DNA from: Gammaproteobacteria bacterium
Lineage (GTDB): Bacteria; Pseudomonadota; Gammaproteobacteria; QOAV01
Assembly: GCA_027067235.1 (NCBI GenBank)
Contig: JALXFQ010000307.1
Coordinates: forward strand, 1 to 5,052
Length of the DNA: 5,052 bases
Direction of reading: 5' to 3'
Below the pieces are notes generated by a model. That model made no database searches. It saw only the letters and a list, made by a program, of their open reading frames with translations, and was not told the origin of the DNA. The translations under genes were made by a program, and so were the position numbers. Shown here in pieces: positions 1 to 5,052 of the stretch. Numbering within the stretch: position 1 is the stretch's first letter; each line of letters begins with the position of its first letter.

Positions 1-973
1 TGTGGACAAGGACCAGTCGCTGTTCAGCAACCTGATCAAGACCCACATCTGGTCGGAGGGCTATTTCAACCTCTATGCGGTGGATAACAAAGACGAAATC
101 ATCGACCAGATTCGCCTCGGCAAGGCGCGCGCGGGCTTGTACATCGGCCCGGATTTTTCCGATCTGCTGACACAAAACAAACAGCCCACCGTCACCATGT
201 ACGTGGACGGCTCCATGCCGTCGCTGGCCACGGCGATGAAGAACAACGGCGGCGCAATCACCGACAAACAGGTGACATCGGACATGTATTTCTCCGACCC
301 CGATTCCGACCCGGTAGTCATCGCCGACGACCCGTTCACGCTGGACGTTATCACCCTGTTCAACCCCGACGGCAAGGAAACCTGGTTCTTCCTGCCCGGC
401 GTTATCGGCATCCTCATCATGCAGGTGACTCTGATTCTCACCAGCATGGCGGTGGTGCGGGAAAAAGAAAATCACACACTGGAACAACTGCTGGTCAGCC
501 CGGTAACGCGGCTGCAATTCATTCTCGGCAAGACCCTGCCCTATGTGCTCATCGCGCTGCTGGATTTCTACCTGATACTGGGCATGAGCTGGGCGCTGTT
601 CGACCTGCCACAGCCGCATTCCCACGGCCTGCTGGCTCTGCTGGGCGTGGCCTATATCCTCGCCATGATCGGCATGGGCGTCGCCATCTCCACCATCAGC
701 AACACCCAGCCGCAGGCCATATTCCTGTCTATTTTCATCCTCATTCCATCCATTATGCTGTCCGGCTTCATCTTCCCCATCGAAGCCATGCCCGGCTGGA
801 TACAACCCGTGGCCTGGGCGCTGCCGTTTACCTACTTCGTGGAAATCATTCGCGGCCTGCTACTCAAGCACAACAGCTTCGCCGAACTGTCCACCGCCTA
901 CGCTGCGCTGGCGGGGTTTGCGGTTTTCTTTACGATTATTTCAACCATACGGTTCAGGAAAACGCTGGATTGA
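1..973 (+). CDS. ABC-2 type exporter permease subunit, 5'-truncated by window edge
   Basis: Integral inner-membrane subunit of an ABC exporter (ABC-2 family, YhhJ/YbhR-like); it would pair with an ATPase probably encoded upstream. The 323 residues visible run from position 2 to the TGA at 971-973. They begin inside the large extracytoplasmic domain that follows TM1 (VDKDQS, then a soluble stretch to about residue 125), so the GTG at position 2 is an internal Val codon, and roughly 50 N-terminal residues with TM1 lie outside. Membrane segments follow at about 129-152, 178-200, 209-232, 239-260 and 300-317. The cytoplasmic loop at 153-167 (REKENHTLEQLLVSP) is the conserved ABC-2 coupling signature, and the GFIFPIEAMPGW stretch near 255-266 is the typical re-entrant region before the last segment. 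The family exports drugs, lipids or other molecules; the substrate cannot be read here. No strong terminator follows. Confidence 0.9.
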   Translation, partial: VDKDQSLFSNLIKTHIWSEGYFNLYAVDNKDEIIDQIRLGKARAGLYIGPDFSDLLTQNKQPTVTMYVDGSMPSLATAMKNNGGAITDKQVTSDMYFSDPDSDPVVIADDPFTLDVITLFNPDGKETWFFLPGVIGILIMQVTLILTSMAVVREKENHTLEQLLVSPVTRLQFILGKTLPYVLIALLDFYLILGMSWALFDLPQPHSHGLLALLGVAYILAMIGMGVAISTISNTQPQAIFLSIFILIPSIMLSGFIFPIEAMPGWIQPVAWALPFTYFVEIIRGLLLKHNSFAELSTAYAALAGFAVFFTIISTIRFRKTLD

Positions 974-1056
974 CGAGTCCGCTGATTAAAACGGATGGTG
1001 CGGACGGCAACCCTGGGTTTCCCCCTGCTTCGCCTGGCCTGGCGTTTATGCCATTG

Positions 1057-1085
1057 GTGAAATATCCGGGCTGATACTTTACAAT
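1057..1085 (+). promoter_or_regulatory. Probable sigma70-type promoter of the antitoxin-toxin pair
   Basis: TACAAT at 1080-1085 matches the -10 consensus at five of six positions, and GTGAAA at 1057-1062 matches the -35 consensus at four of six, with 17 bp between them. Transcription would begin near 1092. That leaves only about 12 bases before the first possible antitoxin start (1104) and about 24 before the second (1116), which favours the later start. The hexamer CGGGCT occurs at 1067-1072 and again at 1086-1091, flanking the -10 box 19 bp apart. Called by eye from consensus only. Confidence 0.4.
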
Positions 1086-1088
1086 CGG

Positions 1089-1113
1089 GCTTTAGATCGC
1101 CATATGGTAAAGC
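1089..1113. promoter_or_regulatory. Inverted repeat at the antitoxin start, possible autoregulatory operator
   Basis: GCTTTA at 1089-1094 and TAAAGC at 1108-1113 form a perfect inverted repeat with 13 bases between the arms. Inside it lies an offset 8-bp palindrome, CCATATGG, at 1100-1107. The element covers the inferred transcription start and the first antitoxin start codon. Antitoxins with an AbrB fold usually repress their own operon by binding symmetric sites near the promoter, so this is a reasonable candidate. The arms are short and a chance match is possible. Confidence 0.3.
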
Positions 1114-1340
1114 ACATGATGCAGGCAAAACTTTCCAGCAAGTTTCAATTATCTATCCCCAAAGCTGTCAGGGATAATCTTCAGCTTGAGCCAGGACAAC
1201 AGTTCGTGCTGCTTGAGCGAGGCCATATTATTGAGCTGATACCCGCCCAGCGCCTCGAGGACACCCGGGGTTTGTTATCCAGTCTCAAGGACAAGGCGCC
1301 GATGGACTACCGTGACCGAGGCGAGAGGCAAGTTGTTTGA
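1104..1340 (+). CDS. vapB: AbrB/SpoVT-fold antitoxin of a VapBC-type toxin-antitoxin pair
   Basis: Small DNA-binding antitoxin, up to 78 residues. The N-terminal part, about residues 7-48, has the swapped-hairpin AbrB pattern: AKLSSKFQLSIPKAVRDNL, then LEPGQQFVLL, then a short strand ending in IELIP. The tail (about 49-78; charged, with RGLLSSLKDKAPMDYRD) is the part that in this family wraps around the toxin and blocks its active site. In-frame ATGs lie at 1104, 1116 and 1119. No ribosome-binding site precedes 1104, while a weak GGTAAAG stretch (1106-1112) precedes 1116/1119, so the protein may be four or five residues shorter. The stop (TGA 1338-1340) overlaps the toxin start, the usual gene order and coupling for such pairs. 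Predicted to bind its own promoter together with the toxin. Codon use looks more A/T-rich than in the nitrilase operon, compatible with horizontal origin. Confidence 0.85.
   Translation: MVKHMMQAKLSSKFQLSIPKAVRDNLQLEPGQQFVLLERGHIIELIPAQRLEDTRGLLSSLKDKAPMDYRDRGERQVV
1323..1328 (+). promoter_or_regulatory. Ribosome-binding site for the toxin, inside the antitoxin gene
   Basis: GAGAGG at 1323-1328 lies eight bases before the TTG at 1337 and within the last antitoxin codons. It supports the TTG as the genuine toxin start, since no ATG or GTG lies in frame nearby, and fits coupled translation of the two genes. Confidence 0.55.
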
Positions 1341-1714
1341 ATCTCATCGATACCTGCGGCTGGATCGAATGGCTGACTGACGGCGCGCTCAGCGATGACT
1401 ATGCGCCCTTTTTCAGCGCCGCCGAGACACTGATCACCCCCACATCCGTGCAGTTCGAGCTGTATAAATGGGCCAGCCTCCATAGCAACACTGAGGAAGC
1501 GCTCAAGGCCGTCGCGCTAACCGAGCAAACACGCATCATCCCACTATCCACTTCCATCGCCTTGCTGGCGGCAGATTTGTCCATGACGCACAAGCTTTCC
1601 TTCGATGATTCTCTCATATACGCCACCGCGCACTTTCACCAGGCCCGGCTGGTGACATCCGACAAGCATTTCGAAGGGTTGCCGAACGTGACGTATTTCA
1701 GGAAAGGCGGATAA
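1337..1714 (+). CDS. vapC: PIN-domain ribonuclease toxin (VapC type)
   Basis: A 125-residue PIN-domain protein, a Mg2+-dependent endoribonuclease fold; VapC toxins cut tRNA or rRNA and stop translation when not held by their antitoxin. The acidic metal-binding residues are in the expected places: D5 in the opening MNLIDTCGWIEWL, E41 in QFELYKW, D91 (with D90) in FDDSLIYATA, and D109 in LVTSDKHF. All four are present, so the toxin looks active. The start is a TTG at 1337 whose last two bases fall in the antitoxin stop codon (TTGA); the opening residues match those typical of the family, and a GAGAGG lies eight bases upstream. The rare start plus the overlap would keep toxin synthesis low and tied to antitoxin translation. 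The stop is TAA 1712-1714, only 11 bases from the end of the convergent dioxygenase gene. The RNA target cannot be predicted from this sequence. Confidence 0.9.
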   Translation: MNLIDTCGWIEWLTDGALSDDYAPFFSAAETLITPTSVQFELYKWASLHSNTEEALKAVALTEQTRIIPLSTSIALLAADLSMTHKLSFDDSLIYATAHFHQARLVTSDKHFEGLPNVTYFRKGG

Positions 1715-1725
1715 CCTGCCAACAC

Positions 1726-2259
1726 TCAGGCCCACAAGTTCGGCGCAACATTTCCCGTATAGCCGGAAATAAAGGTGCATGCCTTTCCCCCTGCATCGTA
1801 AAAGAACCGCTCCCGCGTCCCGATATTTGCGCCGTATAAATGTATGGATATGGCCACGCTGTTTCCGCTGTTTTCGACACGATGGATGTCGCGCTCCCAG
1901 GGCGAGACACGGTCAATATCGCCCGGCCCGATGAGGCGAGCCCCCTTCTCCACCAGTGAATCACCGTCGGCGGAATGTTCATACTCGGTGCAACGCTCCT
2001 GGCCGTGCAGCAGACCAATCAGGCCCCAAGTTCGGTGATCGTGGATGGGCGTACACTGGCCGGGCATCCAGACAAAGCTGACCAGTGAGAATCGTTCCAG
2101 CGGATCGCAGTGCAGCAGGTACTGGCAATAATGCTCGGGATGTGGCGTGGCGAATGGCTCCGGCAGCCAGTCGTCGTCGTTGATCAGCGCTTGCAGCAGC
2201 GGTTCGGCTTTATCCATCATCTCCGGCCCCGATACCCGCGCGTCGGCAAGCCCTGTCAT
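1726..2259 (-). CDS. Cupin thiol dioxygenase (cysteine / 3-mercaptopropionate dioxygenase family)
   Basis: A 177-residue mononuclear iron cupin that would add O2 to a small thiol to give a sulfinate. The metal ligands are visible as H73 and H75 (PIHDHRTWG) and H126 (ERDIHRVEN), with the family's 51-residue spacing between the second and third histidines. S138-x-H140-x-Y142 matches the Ser-His-Tyr triad of this family, and R149 or R151 lies where bacterial 3-mercaptopropionate dioxygenases carry a substrate-carboxylate arginine. The sequence after H75 is WGLIG, without the cysteine that animal cysteine dioxygenase cross-links to tyrosine. Substrate could be cysteine, 3-mercaptopropionate or a related thiol acid. 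It is the last gene of the operon, 40 bases after the nitrilase stop. The ATG at 2259 has no clear ribosome-binding site. An in-frame TAG at 2278-2280 lies just upstream, and the residues after it (RWFIAAMTGLADA) resemble the family's first helix, so the N-terminus may have been shortened. Confidence 0.88.
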   Translation of the reverse strand: MTGLADARVSGPEMMDKAEPLLQALINDDDWLPEPFATPHPEHYCQYLLHCDPLERFSLVSFVWMPGQCTPIHDHRTWGLIGLLHGQERCTEYEHSADGDSLVEKGARLIGPGDIDRVSPWERDIHRVENSGNSVAISIHLYGANIGTRERFFYDAGGKACTFISGYTGNVAPNLWA

Positions 2260-2299
2260 GGCGGCTATAAACCAGCGCTAACGCGCGATGTCGGTGCGC

Positions 2300-3241
2300 T
2301 TACCCATCCCTGAATACCACGGGCGACTGTTCGGCGATGTTGACACGCAACTGGAACACATCGGGGCGCGCATAGTGGCCGGTAACGTCTAGTGTGCGCC
2401 GGGCGATGGCGGCTCGGGCCGGATCGATGTCGCGGACCAGCATGCCGTCTTCCGCGTGCAGCGGCCCGGCGAGGATTTTGCCGCCGGGTTCGATGATTAC
2501 CGAATCGCCGGGATTGATCCATTCTTCCGGGTCGGGGTAGAGCGTCTCGTGTCCGGGGAGGTCTTCGGGGATGTCGGCGCCGCGCAGCAGGTTGCCGCAG
2601 CCGAGCACCCAGCAACGCCCTTCCCTGGCGATATGTTGCAGTGTACCGAGCCAGTCTTCGCCGGAGTCGTAGGTGGGCGCGACATAGACTTGCACACCCT
2701 GGGCGTATAAAGCGTAACGCGCCAGCGGCTTGTAATTCTCCCAGCACAGCAGCGCGCCGATCCTTCCCGCGGGCGTTTCCACCACGCGCAGGCCGCTGGC
2801 GTCGCCAAAGCCCCAGACCATGCGTTCCGGGTTGGTGGGCATGAGCTTGCGGTGGCGGTTCAGCATTTCTCCATCGGGGCCGATGATGACCACGGTGTTG
2901 TAGAGCGTGGCGCGGCCGAAGCCGCTGTCACGCTCCTCGATGCCGCAAATCACGGTGACGCGATGGTGTCTGGCGGCTTCGCGCAGCGGCAGCAGGTCGT
3001 CGGAGGAGAGATCCACGGCGTTGTCCAGCAACCGCTGGTGCAACACTTCCGACAGATCCCAGTCGCCGCCGGGACGCAGGCGCCACACCCAGGCCGGATA
3101 GCCCGGTATGAACGCCTCGGTGAAGATCATCAGTTCCGCGCCCTCGGCCGCCGCCGCGTCGATCCTTTCAACGGCCTTGCGAATGCTGGCGACCTTGTCG
3201 AGAAAGACCGGCGCGGTCTGGATGATGGCGATGCGGCTCAT
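2300..3241 (-). CDS. Branch-1 nitrilase (carbon-nitrogen hydrolase)
   Basis: A 313-residue cytoplasmic enzyme of the nitrilase superfamily, predicted to hydrolyse a nitrile (R-CN) to the carboxylic acid and ammonia through a cysteine thioimidate. The catalytic triad is complete: E42 in FTEAFIPGYPAW, K132 in RHRKLMPT and C166 in LLCWENYKPLAR. The additional conserved glutamate, E139, sits in NPERMVWG. The CWEN signature and EAFIPGYP place it with true nitrilases rather than amidases or beta-ureidopropionases. The C-terminal half carries APTYDSG, HIAREGRCWV and a final GHYARPDVFQL, typical of the family. Related activities such as cyanoalanine nitrilase or cyanide dihydratase cannot be excluded. 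The ATG at 3241 is three bases after the methyltransferase stop, and a GGCGGGG stretch (3251-3257) lies nine bases upstream, so translation is probably coupled. K171 follows CWENY where many relatives, as I recall them, have methionine. Confidence 0.93.
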   Translation of the reverse strand: MSRIAIIQTAPVFLDKVASIRKAVERIDAAAAEGAELMIFTEAFIPGYPAWVWRLRPGGDWDLSEVLHQRLLDNAVDLSSDDLLPLREAARHHRVTVICGIEERDSGFGRATLYNTVVIIGPDGEMLNRHRKLMPTNPERMVWGFGDASGLRVVETPAGRIGALLCWENYKPLARYALYAQGVQVYVAPTYDSGEDWLGTLQHIAREGRCWVLGCGNLLRGADIPEDLPGHETLYPDPEEWINPGDSVIIEPGGKILAGPLHAEDGMLVRDIDPARAAIARRTLDVTGHYARPDVFQLRVNIAEQSPVVFRDG

Positions 3242-3244
3242 GGT

Positions 3245-4117
3245 TCAATGCCCCGCCGGTTTCGTGCCGGCCGCCACCAGCATTTCGCAGGGACCGGTGA
3301 ACTGGCCGTCTTCCTCGAATTGCGACAGGGCCTGCTCGATCTCCTCCCAGGCGTCGTCCTGCTCGGCGGCGGACAGACCGGACAGCATCTGGTGCAGCGC
3401 GCCAAAGGATTCCTGCTCGAATTGCAGGCATTCCGCCGCCGACGCCAGCCGCACCGGCGCGTCGATGGTCTCGATTTCCACATCGCGGAAACCGGCGGTC
3501 TCCAGCACCTTGCGCAACACGTCCTTGTCGCCGAGGCTGAATGGCCCGGGCTGGCCTGGCAGCGGCGGCGGCAATTGCGCGCGGCGGCGGATGATCGAGA
3601 CGGGGATGGAGAAAAAACCGTTTCGGTCAGCGGTGGAATACACCATGGCGGCCACCTTGCCACCTTCTTTCAACTGGTTGCGCATGCCGGTCAGGGCCTT
3701 TTGCTGGTCGGGGAAGTAGATCAGCCCGACGCGGGAAATCACCGCGTCGAACGGTTCGGCTTCCAGGCTGTCCAGCGCCTCGCCATCCACCACCTGCGTC
3801 TCGACATTGTCGAAGCCGGCCAGCCTGGCGCTGGATTTCGCGTATTCCAGGATAACGGGAGACAGATCGGTAGCCAGCACAGCCCCCTCGCCGCCAACCC
3901 TGCGCGCCGCCGCCAGGGTCTGTTCACCTGCGCCGGCGGCCACGTCCAGCACCCTTTTTCCTTCGTTAATTCCTGCCATATCCAGCATGGTTTCAGTGGC
4001 TGGCCCGAGCCATCTGGAAAGCAGCGGTCCCCAGTTGTGCCAGGCTTCCGCAGCACTGTCCCATTGATGACGGGTGGTTTTTTTGTATTTGATCGGATCG
4101 AATATTGCCTGATTCAT
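3245..4117 (-). CDS. Class I SAM-dependent methyltransferase (UbiE/COQ5-like)
   Basis: A 290-residue cytoplasmic methyltransferase and the first gene of the minus-strand operon. The Rossmann-like core begins after a helical N-terminus (about 1-50, rich in tryptophan). Motif I is VLDVAAGAG at 56-64; the acidic residue that holds the SAM ribose is D84 in LATDLSP; D111-G-E-A is the adenine-side motif; and FDAVISRVGLIYFPD at 123-137 is the motif at the end of strand 4. The C-terminal part (about 165-290) is divergent and probably forms the substrate lid. Such proteins methylate quinones, small acids, amines or thiols; the acceptor cannot be told here. The ATG at 4117 has a very good ribosome-binding site. 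The stop (TGA 3245-3247) is three bases before the nitrilase start, implying tight co-expression. An acceptor linked to nitrile or thiol metabolism is inferred from context only. Confidence 0.9.
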   Translation of the reverse strand: MNQAIFDPIKYKKTTRHQWDSAAEAWHNWGPLLSRWLGPATETMLDMAGINEGKRVLDVAAGAGEQTLAAARRVGGEGAVLATDLSPVILEYAKSSARLAGFDNVETQVVDGEALDSLEAEPFDAVISRVGLIYFPDQQKALTGMRNQLKEGGKVAAMVYSTADRNGFFSIPVSIIRRRAQLPPPLPGQPGPFSLGDKDVLRKVLETAGFRDVEIETIDAPVRLASAAECLQFEQESFGALHQMLSGLSAAEQDDAWEEIEQALSQFEEDGQFTGPCEMLVAAGTKPAGH

Positions 4118-4124
4118 GGGTTTT

Positions 4125-4129
4125 CTCCT
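4125..4129 (-). promoter_or_regulatory. Ribosome-binding site of the methyltransferase gene
   Basis: On the minus strand AGGAG (part of AGAGGAG) lies seven bases before the ATG at 4117. It is the strongest ribosome-binding site in the window and fixes the start of the operon's first gene. Confidence 0.8.
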
Positions 4130-4138
4130 CTGGTGTTG

Positions 4139-4166
4139 TTGACGTGAACCAGACTACACCGATAAT
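4139..4166 (+). promoter_or_regulatory. Probable promoter of the LysR-type regulator gene
   Basis: TTGACG at 4139-4144 matches the -35 consensus at five of six positions and GATAAT at 4161-4166 matches the -10 consensus at five of six, with 16 bp between. Transcription would start near 4173, giving a leader of about 60 bases before the ATG at 4232. The promoter lies entirely over the inferred start region of the divergent methyltransferase promoter, so the two polymerases would compete. Confidence 0.5.
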
Positions 4167-4178
4167 TTATTGCGACAA
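4151..4178 (-). promoter_or_regulatory. Candidate weak promoter of the methyltransferase-nitrilase-dioxygenase operon
   Basis: On the minus strand TTGTCG (4178 to 4173) matches four of six -35 positions and TAGTCT (4156 to 4151) keeps T, A and the final T of the -10 box, with a 16-bp spacer. The start would be near 4144, leaving a leader of about 26 bases with the AGGAG site in place. A poor promoter is what one expects if a LysR activator is needed. It is the best of several weak candidates. Confidence 0.3.
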
Positions 4179-4179
4179 T
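4169..4179. promoter_or_regulatory. Short inverted repeat over the -35 region, possible activator contact site
   Basis: ATTG-CGA-CAAT is a perfect inverted repeat with 4-bp arms. It overlaps the candidate -35 box of the minus-strand operon and the inferred start of the lysR transcript. LysR-type regulators commonly contact a second, less symmetric site near -35, and binding here would also block regulator transcription. The arms are short, so this is tentative. Confidence 0.25.
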
Positions 4180-4200
4180 TCCCCAAAAAATGGAACATAA

Positions 4201-4216
4201 TGTGCATAAATGCACA
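4201..4216. promoter_or_regulatory. Perfect 16-bp inverted repeat, likely LysR-type recognition site
   Basis: TGTGCATAAATGCACA has two exactly complementary 7-bp arms around a central AA. It sits between the divergent genes, 16-31 bases before the chosen regulator ATG and about 65 bp upstream of the start site inferred for the methyltransferase operon. LysR-type recognition sites are usually imperfect palindromes near -65 of the target promoter, often T-N11-A; this one is more symmetric and does not fit T-N11-A strictly. It could instead be a site for another dimeric regulator. Confidence 0.55.
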
Positions 4217-4231
4217 AATATGGAAACACCC

Positions 4232-5052
4232 ATGAACTGGGATGACCTGAGAATCTTTCTGGCGGTGGCGCGCGAAGGCTCCATCAGCGGCGGCGCACGC
4301 AAGCTGGAGGTGCAGCATTCCACGGTTTCCCGTCGTCTGCGGGCGCTGGAAGAACGCATTGGTGCGCGTCTGCTGGATCGCAAAAAGGGCGGTTACGAAC
4401 TCACTGCCGCTGGCGAGAACCTGCTGGCGGCGGCGGAACGGATGGAACACGAATTGCTGATGGTCGATGGCGCCGTCACCGGGCACGATACCCGTCTCAA
4501 GGGGCGGCTGCGCGTCACCGCCATCAACAACATGGCTTCCACGGTGCTGATGCCGTTTTTCGCCAGTTTCAGCAACAAATACCCTGATGTGGAATTGCAC
4601 ATTACCACATCGAATACTTATGTCAGCCTGCCGCAGCGTGAGGCGGACGTGGCGATACGGCTGACCAATACGCCCACCGAAACATTGATCGGCAAACGCC
4701 TCGCTACCGTCACGTCCACGATTTATGGCAGCCGCGACTATCTGGCAAAAATACGGGAATCCGGCGAAAAACCACAATGGTTGGGGATAGAATGCTGTGA
4801 TTTTCACCGCGCATGGACAAAACAGGCCGACAGCGCTCGACGCCACCGCCTCTATTCCGACGACACCCTGCTGACGCGCGCCGCGCTGAAACAGGATCTG
4901 GGCCTGGCCTATCTGCCCTGCTTCCTGGGAGACAGCGACCCCGAACTGGAACGATTTGCGCCACCCGACCCGCAACTCAACCTCGGCCTTTGGCTGCTGT
5001 TCCATCCGGATCTGAGGCACAACGCGCGGGTGCTGGCCTTTCGCGAGCACAT
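4232..5052 (+). CDS. LysR-type transcriptional regulator, 3' end outside window
   Basis: The frame is open from the ATG at 4232 to the right edge: 273 complete codons, so probably only 20-30 residues of a typical ~300-residue regulator are missing. Residues 1-60 form the winged helix-turn-helix (MNWDDLRIFLAVAREGS at the start, recognition helix around HSTVSRRLRALEERIG, wing near LLDRKKGGYELTAAG). A linker helix covers about 62-85. From about residue 90 (GRLRVTAI) to the edge lies the periplasmic-binding-protein-like effector domain. ATGs at 4190 and 4220 are in frame too; 4232 is preferred because family members usually begin right at this NWDDLR motif and a GGAAA (4222-4226) precedes it. It is divergent from the methyltransferase operon with 114 bases between, so that operon and its own gene are the expected targets. 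The effector is unknown; a nitrile, thiol or their product is a guess from context. Confidence 0.92.
   Translation, partial: MNWDDLRIFLAVAREGSISGGARKLEVQHSTVSRRLRALEERIGARLLDRKKGGYELTAAGENLLAAAERMEHELLMVDGAVTGHDTRLKGRLRVTAINNMASTVLMPFFASFSNKYPDVELHITTSNTYVSLPQREADVAIRLTNTPTETLIGKRLATVTSTIYGSRDYLAKIRESGEKPQWLGIECCDFHRAWTKQADSARRHRLYSDDTLLTRAALKQDLGLAYLPCFLGDSDPELERFAPPDPQLNLGLWLLFHPDLRHNARVLAFREH

Noticed and set aside
2..4. GTG at the left edge as the true start of the permease
   Set aside because: The protein would begin in the middle of the extracytoplasmic domain and lack TM1; the gene almost certainly continues upstream.
977..1005. GTCCGC / GCGGAC inverted repeat after the permease stop as a terminator
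   Set aside because: The arms are only six bases with a 17-base loop and no T-run follows, so an intrinsic terminator is not supported.
1031..1047. CGCC-TGGCCT-GGCG hairpin followed by TTT
   Set aside because: A four-pair stem with only three T residues is too weak to call a terminator.
898..1128. Minus-strand 76-codon frame across the spacer after the permease
   Set aside because: It overlaps the permease end and the antitoxin start, is rich in Arg and Lys without any domain pattern, and has no ribosome-binding site that I can see.
1771..1786. AAAGG / CCTTT palindromic stretch
   Set aside because: It lies inside the dioxygenase coding sequence and has no regulatory context; probably coincidental.
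2265..2747. Arginine- and proline-rich minus-strand frame overlapping the 3' half of the nitrilase
   Set aside because: Low-complexity, Arg-rich composition typical of an out-of-frame reading of GC-rich coding DNA; the nitrilase frame carries all conserved residues.
2852..4147. Open plus-strand frame of 431 codons opposite the methyltransferase and the 5' two thirds of the nitrilase
   Set aside because: It is antisense to two genes with clear family motifs, shows no recognisable domain, and is explained by GC-biased codons keeping the opposite strand free of stops.
4154..5050. Open minus-strand frame of about 298 codons opposite the regulator gene
   Set aside because: It is a shadow of the LysR-type gene, whose helix-turn-helix and effector domain are unmistakable on the plus strand; the antisense product has no recognisable family features.

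Overview
The window reads as chromosomal DNA of a moderately GC-rich Gram-negative bacterium, most likely a proteobacterium. The grounds are G/C-biased third codon positions in the main genes, a LysR regulator divergent from a small catabolic-type operon, a YhhJ/YbhR-like ABC-2 permease and a compact type II toxin-antitoxin pair. Nothing in the sequence fixes the genus. There are no rRNA or tRNA genes, CRISPR arrays, insertion sequences or phage genes. Coding density is high; the longest stretch without a gene is about 130 bases.

Layout. (1) 1-973, plus strand: the C-terminal ~323 residues of an ABC-2 exporter permease, cut by the left edge. (2) 974-1103: a spacer with a probable promoter. 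(3) 1104-1714, plus strand: an AbrB-fold antitoxin and a PIN-domain (VapC-type) toxin, translationally coupled through a TTGA start/stop overlap. (4) 1726-4117, minus strand: a three-gene operon, in transcription order a class I SAM-dependent methyltransferase, a branch-1 nitrilase (Glu-Lys-Cys triad intact) and a cupin thiol dioxygenase of the cysteine / 3-mercaptopropionate dioxygenase family. (5) 4118-4231: a divergent regulatory region with overlapping face-to-face promoters and a perfect 16-bp inverted repeat. (6) 4232 to the right edge, plus strand: a LysR-type regulator whose last residues lie outside the window.

How the genes may work together. The LysR protein probably controls the divergent operon. 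The palindrome is centred about 65 bp upstream of the start site inferred for the methyltransferase promoter, the usual place for a LysR recognition site. The operon joins a nitrile-hydrolysing enzyme to an enzyme that oxidises a thiol to a sulfinate, so a plausible but untested reading is catabolism or detoxification of a small sulfur-containing nitrile or a cyanide-derived compound. The nitrilase would yield a carboxylate and ammonia, and the dioxygenase would oxidise a thiol carboxylate. The methyltransferase's role is unknown. The TA pair and the ABC permease appear to be unrelated neighbours.

Points worth a second look are the uncommon methyltransferase-nitrilase-thiol dioxygenase combination, an in-frame amber codon that seems to cut the dioxygenase N-terminus, and the architecture of the divergent control region.
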